From: Ilyobacter polytropus
GTDB taxonomy: Bacteria > Fusobacteriota > Fusobacteriia > Fusobacteriales > Fusobacteriaceae
Reading direction: 5' to 3'
Assembly: GCA_003246855.1 (NCBI GenBank)
Contig: QKCP01000121.1
Location: 1 to 37,697 of the forward strand
Length of the DNA: 37,697 nucleotides
Of the stretch, positions 8,860-17,287 are shown piece after piece. The first letter of the stretch is position 1, and each line of letters starts with the position of its first letter. Position numbers and translations under genes: made by a program. Under the pieces are notes generated by a model. The model did no database searches and was not told the DNA's origin. It saw nothing but the letters and a program-made list of their open reading frames with translations.

Positions 8860-10122
8860 ATGAATAAGGGGAGTTTATCTGCTGTTCTTGATGAGCTTGT
8901 TATATACAGGGGTATTTTAAAAGATGATGTAATAAACATATTAAAGGAGCTTTTTAATGAGCTGAGTTTTTCTGGTATGCCAAATGAGAAAGCCAGAAAG
9001 TTATATTTTAAGCTTGCTTCTGAGCTGGTAATACGAGCGGAAAACCTTTCCCTGAGCGGAGATATACTGGCTTCTTATATAGTTTACAAGATATTAAGAG
9101 ATAAAAATGTGTTTACAGTAGCCTGTGAGAAAAAAGGGGAAGATGTCTCCAGCTCGCTTGCGGAATTGGTAAAAAAAGACCTGGTTATACTTAAAAGCAT
9201 CGCTTTTTATGATTTCTCTAATCTCTTGGTAAAAGATCCGGTTATTAAAAGATATAAGCCCATGACTAAAAAGAATTTTTCTGAGGAACTTTGCGAAATA
9301 ACGAACAAGTTTAGGGAATGGGATGTAGACGAGTTTTACTCAAAAATGGTAAACATGTATATGCAAAACGGTGTAGGAAACCTGTCTGAAAGCCCAGTGT
9401 TTCACTGGGACAAAAGTTCTGGCCTTATACCGGTAGAAAATTATGATGACATAAGGTTTGACGATATAATAGGGTATGACTACCAAAAAGAGATAATAAT
9501 AAAAAATACCGAAGCATTTTCCAGCGGCAAAGTAGCCAATAATATGCTTTTGGTTGGTGCAAGGGGGACAGGAAAATCCTCGTCAGTAAAAGCTGTTTTA
9601 AATAAATTTTCCCACACAGGGCTTAAATTAATCGAAATATCCAAATCTCAAATAGTTGATCTTGGGAAGCTCATGGAGGATATAAGGGACAGGGGGAAAA
9701 GGTTTATTATATTTATAGATGACCTGTCTTTTGAAAATTTCGAAGTGGACTACAAACATATGAAGTCTATATTAGAGGGTGGAGTTGAAAAAAGGCCTGA
9801 AAATGTGGTGATATACGCCACGTCAAACAGAAGACATCTTGTGAGCGAAAGCTGGGACGAGAGAAATAATGAAATACATGAAAATGATGTTTTAAATGAA
9901 AAACTGTCTCTTTCTGACAGGTTTGGCATAAGAGTTAGTTTTGCCGCTCCGAATCAAGAAAAGTACCTAAACATAGTTAACGGATTGGCACAAAAAGAGG
10001 GGATCAACCTCAACCAGGAAGTCCTTAGAAGAAAGGCTATAGAGTGGGAGATATCCCAAAACGGAAGGTCAGGAAGATCAGCAAGGCAATTTATAGATTA
10101 TATAAAAGGCTGTGAAGTGTAA
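8860..10122 (+). CDS. DUF815 family AAA-type ATPase
   Basis: A 420-aa cytosolic P-loop ATPase. The first about 185 residues are helical and family specific. The AAA core follows: LIPVENYDDIRFDDIIGYD leads to Walker A GARGTGKS (233-240) and Walker B FIIFIDD (Asp286/Asp287), then a YATSNRRHL sensor-1-like segment with polar Asn. This matches the uncharacterised DUF815 family and its usual length. SD AAAGGGGG precedes the ATG. A short-chain dehydrogenase follows after 21 bp. The cellular substrate is not known. Confidence 0.85.
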   Translation: MNKGSLSAVLDELVIYRGILKDDVINILKELFNELSFSGMPNEKARKLYFKLASELVIRAENLSLSGDILASYIVYKILRDKNVFTVACEKKGEDVSSSLAELVKKDLVILKSIAFYDFSNLLVKDPVIKRYKPMTKKNFSEELCEITNKFREWDVDEFYSKMVNMYMQNGVGNLSESPVFHWDKSSGLIPVENYDDIRFDDIIGYDYQKEIIIKNTEAFSSGKVANNMLLVGARGTGKSSSVKAVLNKFSHTGLKLIEISKSQIVDLGKLMEDIRDRGKRFIIFIDDLSFENFEVDYKHMKSILEGGVEKRPENVVIYATSNRRHLVSESWDERNNEIHENDVLNEKLSLSDRFGIRVSFAAPNQEKYLNIVNGLAQKEGINLNQEVLRRKAIEWEISQNGRSGRSARQFIDYIKGCEV

Positions 10123-10143
10123 TTTGTAGTTTTGGAGGTATAA

Positions 10144-10917
10144 ATGGTAAAGAGTACAGCCGTAGTAACCGGTGCTACAAGCGGTATAGGAAGAGCATTC
10201 GCTGAAAAGTTTGCCGAGCAGGGATACGACCTACTTATAACCGGCAGGAGGGAGAAGCTGATAAAAAAGTTCGGGCATGAGCTTGAGAAAAAGTACGGAA
10301 TAAAGACCACAGTTGTGATAGCAGATTTCTCAAACCATGTTCAGTTTAGCGAGCTGCTCGTGGCAATAGATGGGCTAGACTTCATAGGTGCTCTGGTTAA
10401 CAACGTTGGGTTTGGCAATCAGAAGAATTTTTTAGAAGACAGCTTCGAAAATCAGGAAAGAATGCTTACAGTTCACATAAACTCAATGGCAAGCTTAACT
10501 CATACTGCCTTGAAAAAAATGGGTAGAGGGAGCTACATAATAAACGTATCTTCTATGGCTGCCTTTACACCTGCTGGGTTCAACCACTTCTACAGCGCCA
10601 GCAAGGCATTTGTAAACAGTTTTTCCGAGTCCCTCTATGTAAGCCTCAAAGGAAAGGGGATAAGGGTGCAGGCTCTTTGCCCAGGTTTTACCCGGACTGA
10701 TTTCCACAATAAACTCGGTATGGAGGATGAAAAACTTGTAAACAGAGGACTTATAAGGTGGATGAAACCTGAGGAGGTAGTAAAAAAATCTCTACGGGCT
10801 ATGGAAAGGGGTAAGGTCGTCTATATCCCTGGGTTTTTAAACCAAATTCTTTACATTATACTGAGATTTATACCAAAAAGAATCTACTATAAGATGGCTG
10901 AAAAGTTCAGCATATAA
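10144..10917 (+). CDS. Short-chain dehydrogenase/reductase
   Basis: A 257-aa classical SDR. The NAD(P) motif is TGATSGIG (9-16), the NNVG segment is at about 86-89, and the catalytic set is Ser136/137, Tyr150 and Lys154 in YSASK. The arginines after the glycine motif (GRREK) suggest NADP preference. The C-terminus has a hydrophobic stretch (NQILYIILRFIPK) that could contact membrane, as in SDRs acting on lipids. The substrate is unknown. It is the second gene of the DUF815 operon. Confidence 0.85.
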   Translation: MVKSTAVVTGATSGIGRAFAEKFAEQGYDLLITGRREKLIKKFGHELEKKYGIKTTVVIADFSNHVQFSELLVAIDGLDFIGALVNNVGFGNQKNFLEDSFENQERMLTVHINSMASLTHTALKKMGRGSYIINVSSMAAFTPAGFNHFYSASKAFVNSFSESLYVSLKGKGIRVQALCPGFTRTDFHNKLGMEDEKLVNRGLIRWMKPEEVVKKSLRAMERGKVVYIPGFLNQILYIILRFIPKRIYYKMAEKFSI

Positions 10918-10940
10918 GTCCCACTAGCCGGGATTTTTGT
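10916..10940 (+). terminator. Probable terminator after the SDR gene
   Basis: Stem AAGTCCC/GGGATTT with a seven-base loop and one G-U pair, running into TTTTTGTTTTTTT. It overlaps the stop codon. Confidence 0.55.
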
Positions 10941-11055
10941 TTTTTTATTTTTTTATAGTGATAAAGCATAACTCGAAAAAGTAAATAAATTTAAGAACTT
11001 TGACAAGTAATAAACCAGTGGGGAAAAAGTAAAGAAGTAATCTAAGAAAAAATAC

Positions 11056-11102
11056 TTGACTAAATTCATATAAAATACTTATTATAGTATAATGAGTATT
11101 TT
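11056..11102 (+). promoter_or_regulatory. Promoter overlapped by a 31-bp near-perfect palindrome
   Basis: TTGACT (11056-11061), 18-bp spacer, TATTAT (11080-11085). An inverted repeat covers 11072-11102 with arms AAAATACT and AGTATTTT. It is symmetric about 11087 with only one mismatched pair besides the centre. It covers the -10 element and predicted start, which fits a repressor operator. The leader also has a hairpin CCCACAAAG/CTTGTGTGGG (11180-11206) just before the SD of the next gene. The rest of the 308-bp gap shows no gene. Confidence 0.5.
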
Positions 11103-11225
11103 ATAGAGTACTTTACTAGTTTTATCTATAAAAAATCCAGCATTATGTTTATCAATTTGCACGTATGAAATGACGAATTCCCACAAAGCGATTTTTCTTG
11201 TGTGGGTTGTATGGAGGGATGAGTC

Positions 11226-11621
11226 TTGGTAAAAAAAGGAGTGGTAAAAGAGGTACACGGGGATCAGGTAAGGGTGCAAGTGTACAAAAAAAACAGTTGT
11301 GGAAACTGCAAGACCTGTACAGAGGGTGGTAGATACTCAGAAGAACTAGACATAAAGACAAATAAAAAGTTTGAAGTAGGCGATATCGTTAGTTTTGAGA
11401 TAAATGATGGTTCTATCATCAATATGGGAATATTGGTTTACATACTGCCGATACTTATGTTTTTTTCCGGATATTCCGCAGCTAGTTTTTTTAGAGTGAC
11501 TGAGGGGCTAAAAATAGCAACTAGTTTCTTTAGCATGGCGTCCTGTTTTGCAGTTGTGCATGTGTTTGACAAGTTCTGCGGGAAAAAATTTTTGGATAAG
11601 AATATAAGGATAAGAATATAA
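11226..11621 (+). CDS. RseC/MucC family (SoxR-reducing) protein
   Basis: A 131-aa protein with an N-terminal cytosolic domain carrying cysteines 25, 28 and 31 (SCGNCKTC), a beta-rich segment (FEVGDIVSFEIND), then two membrane helices (about 65-90 and 95-115). This is the RseC_MucC layout. In other bacteria RseC members work with the Rnf complex in reducing SoxR or tune sigma-E. No rnf gene is in this window. The start is TTG at 11226, chosen because GGAGGGATG sits just upstream and no in-frame ATG is available. Confidence 0.8.
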   Translation: MVKKGVVKEVHGDQVRVQVYKKNSCGNCKTCTEGGRYSEELDIKTNKKFEVGDIVSFEINDGSIINMGILVYILPILMFFSGYSAASFFRVTEGLKIATSFFSMASCFAVVHVFDKFCGKKFLDKNIRIRI

Positions 11622-11629
11622 GGATAAGA
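11594..11629 (+). repeat. 14-bp tandem repeat at the end of the RseC-like gene
   Basis: Two full copies and one partial copy of GGATAAGAATATAA. Because 14 is not a multiple of three, the copies are read in different frames (DKNIR, then IRI and stop), and the stop codon lies inside the second copy. Confidence 0.85.
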
Positions 11630-11733
11630 TAAGAGGGCATATACTGCACTTATCGGTAGATTAAAGAGAGTGTATATGTAAAAATTAAAAGATGCACGGA
11701 GCAGCGGAACTAAAAAACTAAAAAAAAATTAAT

Positions 11734-11763
11734 TTGACAATAAGTCTTGAAATCTATTATAAT
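11734..11763 (+). promoter_or_regulatory. Promoter of the T-box/aspS2-gatCAB operon
   Basis: TTGACA (11734-11739), 18-bp spacer, TATAAT (11758-11763). The expected start is near 11770. Confidence 0.8.
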
Positions 11764-11769
11764 ATCAAA

Positions 11770-12070
11770 GTTAAAATTGAATATACACGAAAAAGCTATG
11801 AAGAGGAGAGTAGTTATAGAAAGTAGTTTTAGCGAGCTGGGGACGGTGTAAGCCCGGTAACGACGTCTATAATGAAGAACACCTTGGAGCTTCTAACCGA
11901 AAAGCTAACACTTAGTAGGCTTAGACGTGACCAACACGTTATAGTTGGCGGGTATCGAATGTACGTACAGTAAATATTTCCGTACCTTGAAGAGTTTTTA
12001 GATAATATTTTTATATTATTTAATTTGTTTAGGATACTCTTCGCAACTATAGTTGTGAGGAGTTTTTTTT
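11770..12070 (+). promoter_or_regulatory. T-box leader with Asn specifier upstream of aspS2-gatCAB
   Basis: Stem I landmarks are clear: AGCGAGCTGGGGACGG, GTGTAAGCCCGG, then GAAGAACACCTTGGAGC and CTAACCGAAAAGCTAA. The codon in the specifier position is AAC (Asn, 11878-11880), overlapped by GAA (11877-11879). AGTAGGCTTAGACGTGACC and a CCAAC/GTTGG stem III follow. The terminator is a 12-bp stem (12036-12047/12052-12063, two G-U pairs) with a T-run to 12070. The usual AGGGTGGNACC antiterminator box is not recognisable. AAGAGT (11990-11995) could instead pair with ACTCTT of the terminator. Uncharged tRNA-Asn is expected to allow readthrough. Confidence 0.88.
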
Positions 12071-12193
12071 ATACTTTTTAGTCTAGTATGTTTATTTTGA
12101 AAAACTATTCCAAGCTTTTTAAAAAGAGTTTTTATTAATAAAAGGGCTTGGGATTTAGAAATAAAACTAATTTTGAATGATGGGAGTGTTCAG

Positions 12194-13486
12194 ATGCAAA
12201 GAGTTTATTCTAAAGATCTTAAAACTTATGAAGGGGAAAAAGTTTTAGTTAAAGGATGGGTACACAAAATACACAGTTTGGGTAATGTAAACTTTGTACA
12301 TTTGAGAGACAAAGACGGGATGATCCAATTAGTTGTAGATGATAAAGAGGTTGTAAAAACACTTAGAAACGAAGCTTCGGTTTCAGTAGTAGGTTCTACA
12401 GTTGTGAACCCAAAGGCTCCAAATGGAGTTGAAGTACTTGTAGAAGAACTAAAAGTGCTAGGTGACGCAAAATATGAAAACCTTCCTTTTGATATAAACA
12501 AGAGGACTATAAATGCAAAACTTGAAATACAGCTAGACCATAGAAGTGTCAGCTTGAGAAAACAAAAAGTAAGAGCTGTATTCAAAATACAGCAAGAGAT
12601 AGAAGAAGGATTCAGATCTTACCTTATGAAAAACGGGTTTTCACAAATCCACACACCGAAACTTATAGATTCTGCCACAGAGGGTGGAAGTGAAATGTTT
12701 TTGGTAGACTACTATGGTAAAAGGTCTTTCCTGGCACAAAGTCCACAGTTTTATAAGCAGATGATGGTAGGAGCCGGATTTGAAAAGGTATTTGAAGTCG
12801 GACACGCTTACAGGGCAGAGCTGCACAACACGTGGAGACACTTGAGTGAATATGTCAGCTTAGACGTTGAGATGGGGTTCATCGAAAACGAAGAGGATAT
12901 AATGGACTTAGAAGAAGGGCTGCTAGAGCACATATTCAAGCATCTGAACGTAACTTGCAGCAAGGAACTTGCAATGTATGGAATTGAGCTTCCTGAAAAA
13001 CTTGAGATACCTAGAGTATCACTGGCCGAAGCGCAAGATATCATTCTGGAAAAATATGGTAAAAGGTCTCCTGCAGGAAACCTGGACGCAGAGGGGGAAA
13101 AGCTTTTCTCTAAATACGTGGAAGAGGAGTACAAAAGTGACTTCGTATTCTTGACAGAGTACCCTATCTCTAAAAGACCTATGTATACAATGCCTCACGA
13201 GAATAAGGATGGGGTAACTAGAAGTTTTGACCTTTTATACAAAGGCCTTGAAATAACAACAGGTGGACAAAGAATACACGACTACGACATGCTTATAGAA
13301 AACATAAAAAGTTTCAGTATGGACCCAGAAAACTTTGAATTCTACACAGAAAATTTTAAGTACGGTATGCCTCCGCACGGTGGATTCGCAATAGGTCTTG
13401 AAAGACTTACTATGAAAATACTTAACCTAGAGAACATAAGAGAGGCAACACTGCTTCCTAGAGATTTGAAAAGAATAAGACCGTAA
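12194..13486 (+). CDS. aspS2: Archaeal-type, probably non-discriminating aspartyl-tRNA synthetase (AspRS2)
   Basis: A 430-aa class IIb synthetase: an N-terminal OB-fold anticodon-binding domain (about 1-105), then the catalytic core with FLAQSPQFYKQMM, motif 2 GHAYRAELHNTWRH and motif 3 GGFAIGLERL. The length and the lack of the GAD insertion show the archaeal-type AspRS, not bacterial AspRS (about 590 aa). The FLAQSPQ segment distinguishes it from AsnRS. Together with gatCAB and an Asn T-box, it most likely charges tRNA-Asn with Asp for amidation. The ATG at 12194 has GGGAGTG at 7 bp; the upstream TTG at 12173 has no SD. Confidence 0.88.
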   Translation: MQRVYSKDLKTYEGEKVLVKGWVHKIHSLGNVNFVHLRDKDGMIQLVVDDKEVVKTLRNEASVSVVGSTVVNPKAPNGVEVLVEELKVLGDAKYENLPFDINKRTINAKLEIQLDHRSVSLRKQKVRAVFKIQQEIEEGFRSYLMKNGFSQIHTPKLIDSATEGGSEMFLVDYYGKRSFLAQSPQFYKQMMVGAGFEKVFEVGHAYRAELHNTWRHLSEYVSLDVEMGFIENEEDIMDLEEGLLEHIFKHLNVTCSKELAMYGIELPEKLEIPRVSLAEAQDIILEKYGKRSPAGNLDAEGEKLFSKYVEEEYKSDFVFLTEYPISKRPMYTMPHENKDGVTRSFDLLYKGLEITTGGQRIHDYDMLIENIKSFSMDPENFEFYTENFKYGMPPHGGFAIGLERLTMKILNLENIREATLLPRDLKRIRP

Positions 13487-13499
13487 GGGAGGGAATATT

Positions 13500-13784
13500 A
13501 TGAAAGTAAAACCGGAAGAGGTTAAATACATAGCAAAACTAGCAAAGCTTAAATTTACAGACGAAGAAGTGGATAAACTTACAAATGAATTCGAAGCTAT
13601 CTTAAGCCATTTTGAGGCCATAGACAACTTTGATTTAGAAGACGTTTCGTTGGACGAGTTTGACAAGGTGAATACCGAGTTCAGAAAAGACGTAGTTGAG
13701 GTTTTTGAAGATAAAAAGAAACTCTTCCAAAACGTGAAGTCAATGCGTGATACTAGTATCGAAGTACCAAAAGTAGTCGAGTAA
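13500..13784 (+). CDS. gatC: Asp/Glu-tRNA amidotransferase subunit C
   Basis: A 94-aa protein, normal for GatC, the small subunit that wraps GatA and stabilises the GatCAB complex. It opens MKVKPEEVKYIAKLAKLKFTDEE, the typical GatC helix. It is 13 bp after aspS2 with a GGGAGGG SD. Confidence 0.93.
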   Translation: MKVKPEEVKYIAKLAKLKFTDEEVDKLTNEFEAILSHFEAIDNFDLEDVSLDEFDKVNTEFRKDVVEVFEDKKKLFQNVKSMRDTSIEVPKVVE

Positions 13785-13795
13785 GGGGGAGCTGA

Positions 13796-15229
13796 ATGAG
13801 AGTAGAAGATATGACGGCCGTTGAGATAGCAAAAGCGGTTAAAAACGGAGAACTTAAATGTACAGAACTTGTTAAAGAGCTTTTTTCCAGGATAAGAGAG
13901 GTAGACAAGGATGTACAATCTTATATAACTTTGTGTGAAGACAAGGCCATGGAACAGGCTGAGCTTGTTGATAAAAAGGTGGCGAATGGGGAACCATTAG
14001 GTAAGTTAGCGGGTGTGCCAATTGCCATAAAAGACAATATATGTACTGATGGTATAAAAACAACATGTGCATCAAAAATGTTGGAGGACTTTATACCTCC
14101 GTATGATGCAACAGTTATCGGAAAATTAAAGGCTGAAGATGCTATAATCATAGGGAAGACTAATATGGACGAGTTTGCCATGGGGTCTTCTACTGAAAAT
14201 TCTGCATTCATGGTTACTAAAAACCCTAAGGCTTTGGATAGAGTTCCTGGAGGATCTTCTGGTGGATCTGCAGCTGCAGTTGCAGCAAAACTTGCACCTA
14301 TATCTCTTGGATCTGATACAGGTGGTAGTATAAGACAGCCTGCAGCATTTTGTGGAGTTGTAGGGCTAAAGCCAACTTACGGAGTGGTATCTAGGTTCGG
14401 TCTTATAGCATTTGGTTCATCGCTTGACCAGATAGGGCCTTTTGCCAGAAACGTAGAGGATGCTGCACTTTGTCTTGAAGTTATACAGGGTCACGACGCC
14501 AAGGACAATACAAGTGCAAAGGTGGAGTACCATGAGTATATGGATGACTTGAAGAATGGTGTAAAAGGGATGAAAATTGCTGTAGCAAAAGAGTTTTTCA
14601 AAGAAGGGCTTGATCCTAAGATAGAAAAAGCGTTCAGCGAAAGCTTGGAGAAGTTTAAAGACTTAGGTGCCGAGGTGGAGTATATCTCCATGCCTATAAC
14701 GGCTGAAGGGCTTTCTCCTTACTATATAATATCTTCCGCCGAGGCAAGTTCTAACTTGGCTAGGTTTGACGGTGTAAGATATGGGTACAGAACAAAAAAT
14801 TTCACTGATATAGGTGAACTAATGGAGAATACAAGAACCGAGGCATTTGGTAAAGAGGTAAAAAGAAGGATAATGCTTGGAACATACGCACTTTCTTCAG
14901 GATATTATGATGCTTACTACAAAAGAGCGCTTAAGCTGAAGAAAAAAATAACTAAACAGTATCAAGATATATTTGAAAGATATGACCTGATACTTAGCCC
15001 AACTTCCCCTGTACTGCCGTTTAAAATAGGGGAAAAAACAGAGAATCCTCTTGAAATGTACCTGGCTGACATATACACAGTAAATATAAACATCGCAGGA
15101 GTTCCTGCTATATCGGTACCATGCGGCGAGGACGAAAACGGGTTGCCTATAGGAGTGCAGATCATCGGCCCTCATTTCGGGGAGAAAAAGGTGCTACAGG
15201 CAGCAAAAGCATTTGAGGGGGTGTGCTAG
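13796..15229 (+). CDS. gatA: Asp/Glu-tRNA amidotransferase subunit A
   Basis: A 477-aa amidase-signature enzyme, which releases ammonia from glutamine for transfer to misacylated Asp-tRNA(Asn) or Glu-tRNA(Gln). The Ser-cisSer-Lys triad is visible: the lysine in PIAIKDNI and the serines in PGGSSGGSAAAVA and GSDTGGSIRQPAA. It is full length. It lies 11 bp after gatC, and its stop codon abuts the gatB start. Confidence 0.96.
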   Translation: MRVEDMTAVEIAKAVKNGELKCTELVKELFSRIREVDKDVQSYITLCEDKAMEQAELVDKKVANGEPLGKLAGVPIAIKDNICTDGIKTTCASKMLEDFIPPYDATVIGKLKAEDAIIIGKTNMDEFAMGSSTENSAFMVTKNPKALDRVPGGSSGGSAAAVAAKLAPISLGSDTGGSIRQPAAFCGVVGLKPTYGVVSRFGLIAFGSSLDQIGPFARNVEDAALCLEVIQGHDAKDNTSAKVEYHEYMDDLKNGVKGMKIAVAKEFFKEGLDPKIEKAFSESLEKFKDLGAEVEYISMPITAEGLSPYYIISSAEASSNLARFDGVRYGYRTKNFTDIGELMENTRTEAFGKEVKRRIMLGTYALSSGYYDAYYKRALKLKKKITKQYQDIFERYDLILSPTSPVLPFKIGEKTENPLEMYLADIYTVNINIAGVPAISVPCGEDENGLPIGVQIIGPHFGEKKVLQAAKAFEGVC

Positions 15230-16669
15230 ATGGCGAGTTATGAGACTATAATAGGATTAGAGATACACGTTGAGTTGAAGACAAATACAAAAATTTTCTG
15301 TAACTGTTCTACAGAGTTCGGAGCAGAACCAAATGCAAATACCTGTCCGGTATGTCTTGGCTTGCCTGGGACGCTTCCAGTTATAAATGAGGAAGTTGTT
15401 AATATGGCTGTTAAGGCCGGGCTTGCTATAAACTGTGATATAAACCAACTTAACAAATTTGACAGAAAAAACTATTTTTACCCAGATCTTCCAAAAGCAT
15501 ACCAAATATCACAGTTTGATATGCCTATATGTATTGATGGGCATGTAGATATAGATACAGAAGGTGGAAAGAAAAGAATAAGGATAAACAGGATACATAT
15601 GGAAGAAGATGCTGGAAAACTTGTACATATGGAATACGAACCTTTTACCCTTATAGACTACAACAGGGTAGGGGTACCGCTTATCGAGATAGTAACTGAG
15701 CCAGACATACGTTCTATAGAAGAGGCTATAACTTTTTTGAAAACTCTTAAGAGTATACTGGAGTATTCTGAGGTTTCAGACGTTAAAATGGAGCAGGGGT
15801 CTCTTAGATGCGATGCCAATATTTCACTTAGAAAAGTTGGGGATACAAAATTAAATACCAGGGTGGAGATCAAAAACTTGAACTCGTTTAAAGAGCTTCA
15901 AAGAGCTCTTGAAAAAGAGGAAAAAAGACAAAAAGAACTCTACGTTTACGGCGAAGAGTATAAAATAGTACAGGAAACAAGACGTTGGGATGCTGCAAAG
16001 GGTAAAACTATATCAATGAGGAGTAAAGAGGAAGCTCACGACTACAGATATTTCCCAGAGCCAGACATCACTCCACTGTATGTGGAAGATAGTATAATAA
16101 AAAATGCAAAAGAAACTCTTCCGGAACTTCCACAGCAGAAGAGAGAGAGATTCCTAAAAGAATACGGGATAAACGAAGAAGAAGTTGACATCCTAATCGG
16201 GGACAAAGACATGTCTGGCTACTACGAGGAGCTTGTTATGGCAAGTGGAGATGCTAAAAGTGCATGTAACTGGATGCTAAGAGACGTGGTTAGGGTATTG
16301 AACGAACAAAAAATAGAGTTTAAAGAGTTCCCGGTATCGTCTAAAAATCTTGGGGCAATGATCAAGATGGCGAAAAGCGGAAAAATAAACAGCAGCGCCG
16401 CTACAAAAGTTTTCGATGAGATGGTAGCAACAGGGAAAACTCCTGAAACCATCGTTGAAGAAAAAGGGCTTGTGCAGGTAAACGACACCAGTGCCATAGA
16501 AGCTATAGTAGAACAAGTGTTAGCTGACAACCAAAACGTAGTTGAGCAGTACAAATCAGGTAATGAAAAAGTAAAAGGATTTCTTGTTGGGCAGATCATG
16601 AAGTTGTCTAAAGGGAAAGCAAATCCTAAAATTGCATCGGAGATACTAGATTCTAAACTTAGCCGTTAA
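15230..16669 (+). CDS. gatB: Asp/Glu-tRNA amidotransferase subunit B
   Basis: A 479-aa kinase-like subunit that activates the tRNA-bound Asp/Glu with ATP and receives ammonia from GatA. The N-terminus ETIIGLEIHVELKT is the GatB signature, and Cys24, Cys26, Cys39 and Cys42 form the zinc site. The C-terminal helical YqeY-like domain (about 330-479) binds tRNA. GAGGGGGTG in the end of gatA serves as SD. It is the last gene of the operon. Confidence 0.96.
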   Translation: MASYETIIGLEIHVELKTNTKIFCNCSTEFGAEPNANTCPVCLGLPGTLPVINEEVVNMAVKAGLAINCDINQLNKFDRKNYFYPDLPKAYQISQFDMPICIDGHVDIDTEGGKKRIRINRIHMEEDAGKLVHMEYEPFTLIDYNRVGVPLIEIVTEPDIRSIEEAITFLKTLKSILEYSEVSDVKMEQGSLRCDANISLRKVGDTKLNTRVEIKNLNSFKELQRALEKEEKRQKELYVYGEEYKIVQETRRWDAAKGKTISMRSKEEAHDYRYFPEPDITPLYVEDSIIKNAKETLPELPQQKRERFLKEYGINEEEVDILIGDKDMSGYYEELVMASGDAKSACNWMLRDVVRVLNEQKIEFKEFPVSSKNLGAMIKMAKSGKINSSAATKVFDEMVATGKTPETIVEEKGLVQVNDTSAIEAIVEQVLADNQNVVEQYKSGNEKVKGFLVGQIMKLSKGKANPKIASEILDSKLSR

Positions 16670-16693
16670 CCGAAAGGTTGACGGCCTTTTTAT
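16662..16693 (+). terminator. Terminator of the gatCAB operon
   Basis: GCCGTTAACC/GGTTGACGGC (one G-U pair) with a GAAA tetraloop, then CTTTTTATTT. The stem begins inside the last codons of gatB. Confidence 0.9.
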
Positions 16694-16784
16694 TTGAATT
16701 TAAAAATTATAAAACTTAAAATGCTGTGTTGTAGTTTGTAAATGCAAATAGTAATCTAAAGAAGGTTGTGGTAGATAATAGACT

Positions 16785-16813
16785 TTGACAAAATTTTTAG
16801 GCAGTGCTATAAT
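16785..16813 (+). promoter_or_regulatory. Promoter of the C_GCAxxG_C_C gene
   Basis: Consensus TTGACA (16785-16790), 17-bp spacer, TATAAT (16808-16813). Confidence 0.85.
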
Positions 16814-16852
16814 CTAAAAAATAATTTATTGAATTTTTAAGGAGGATATTGT

Positions 16853-17209
16853 ATGTCGAAAGCAGTAGAATTTCACACAATGGGATACAATTGTGCAGAA
16901 GCAGTTATTAAAGCTTTAAATGAAGAGAATAGTACAAACATTCCATCTTCTATGGCAACACCTTTTGGTGGTGGTATGTCTGTTGGATCCACTTGCGGAG
17001 CAATTACCGGAGCTATGATAGCCTTGGGTGCTCTTAGGGGAAGAGAGGATCTTGAAGGGTCTAACGAGTCTAGGGTGATAGGTAGAAATATAATGAAACA
17101 GGTAAATGAAAAGTACGGAACTTTTGAATGTGTGGAGCTAAAGAAAAATGGGGTTTCCTGTAAAGAGATAATAGCTAACGTTTATGATATACTTAAAGAA
17201 AATGTATAA
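16853..17209 (+). CDS. C_GCAxxG_C_C family redox protein
   Basis: A 118-aa protein of the C-GCAxxG-C-C family, thought to be redox proteins and common in strict anaerobes. The conserved cysteines are in GYNCAEAV, STCGAITGAMIALG, FECVEL and VSCKEI. The GCAxxG element appears here as TCGAITG. AAGGAGG precedes the ATG. It is a single-gene unit with a consensus promoter and a strong terminator, so expression is probably high. Confidence 0.85.
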   Translation: MSKAVEFHTMGYNCAEAVIKALNEENSTNIPSSMATPFGGGMSVGSTCGAITGAMIALGALRGREDLEGSNESRVIGRNIMKQVNEKYGTFECVELKKNGVSCKEIIANVYDILKENV

Positions 17210-17220
17210 GTAGGCAATAA

Positions 17221-17251
17221 AAAAGAGAGCTGGCAGTCAGCTCTCTTTTTT
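17221..17251 (+). terminator. Rho-independent terminator
   Basis: AAAAGAGAGCTG/CAGCTCTCTTTT with a five-base loop and T-run. Confidence 0.95.
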
Positions 17252-17287
17252 GTTTCATGGCTGTGAAACATACTTTTCTTTATTTTA

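Noticed and set aside
12110-12151. CCAAGC/GCTTGG inverted repeat between the T-box terminator and aspS2
   Set aside because: Short stem with a large AT loop and no T-run; no regulatory role could be supported.
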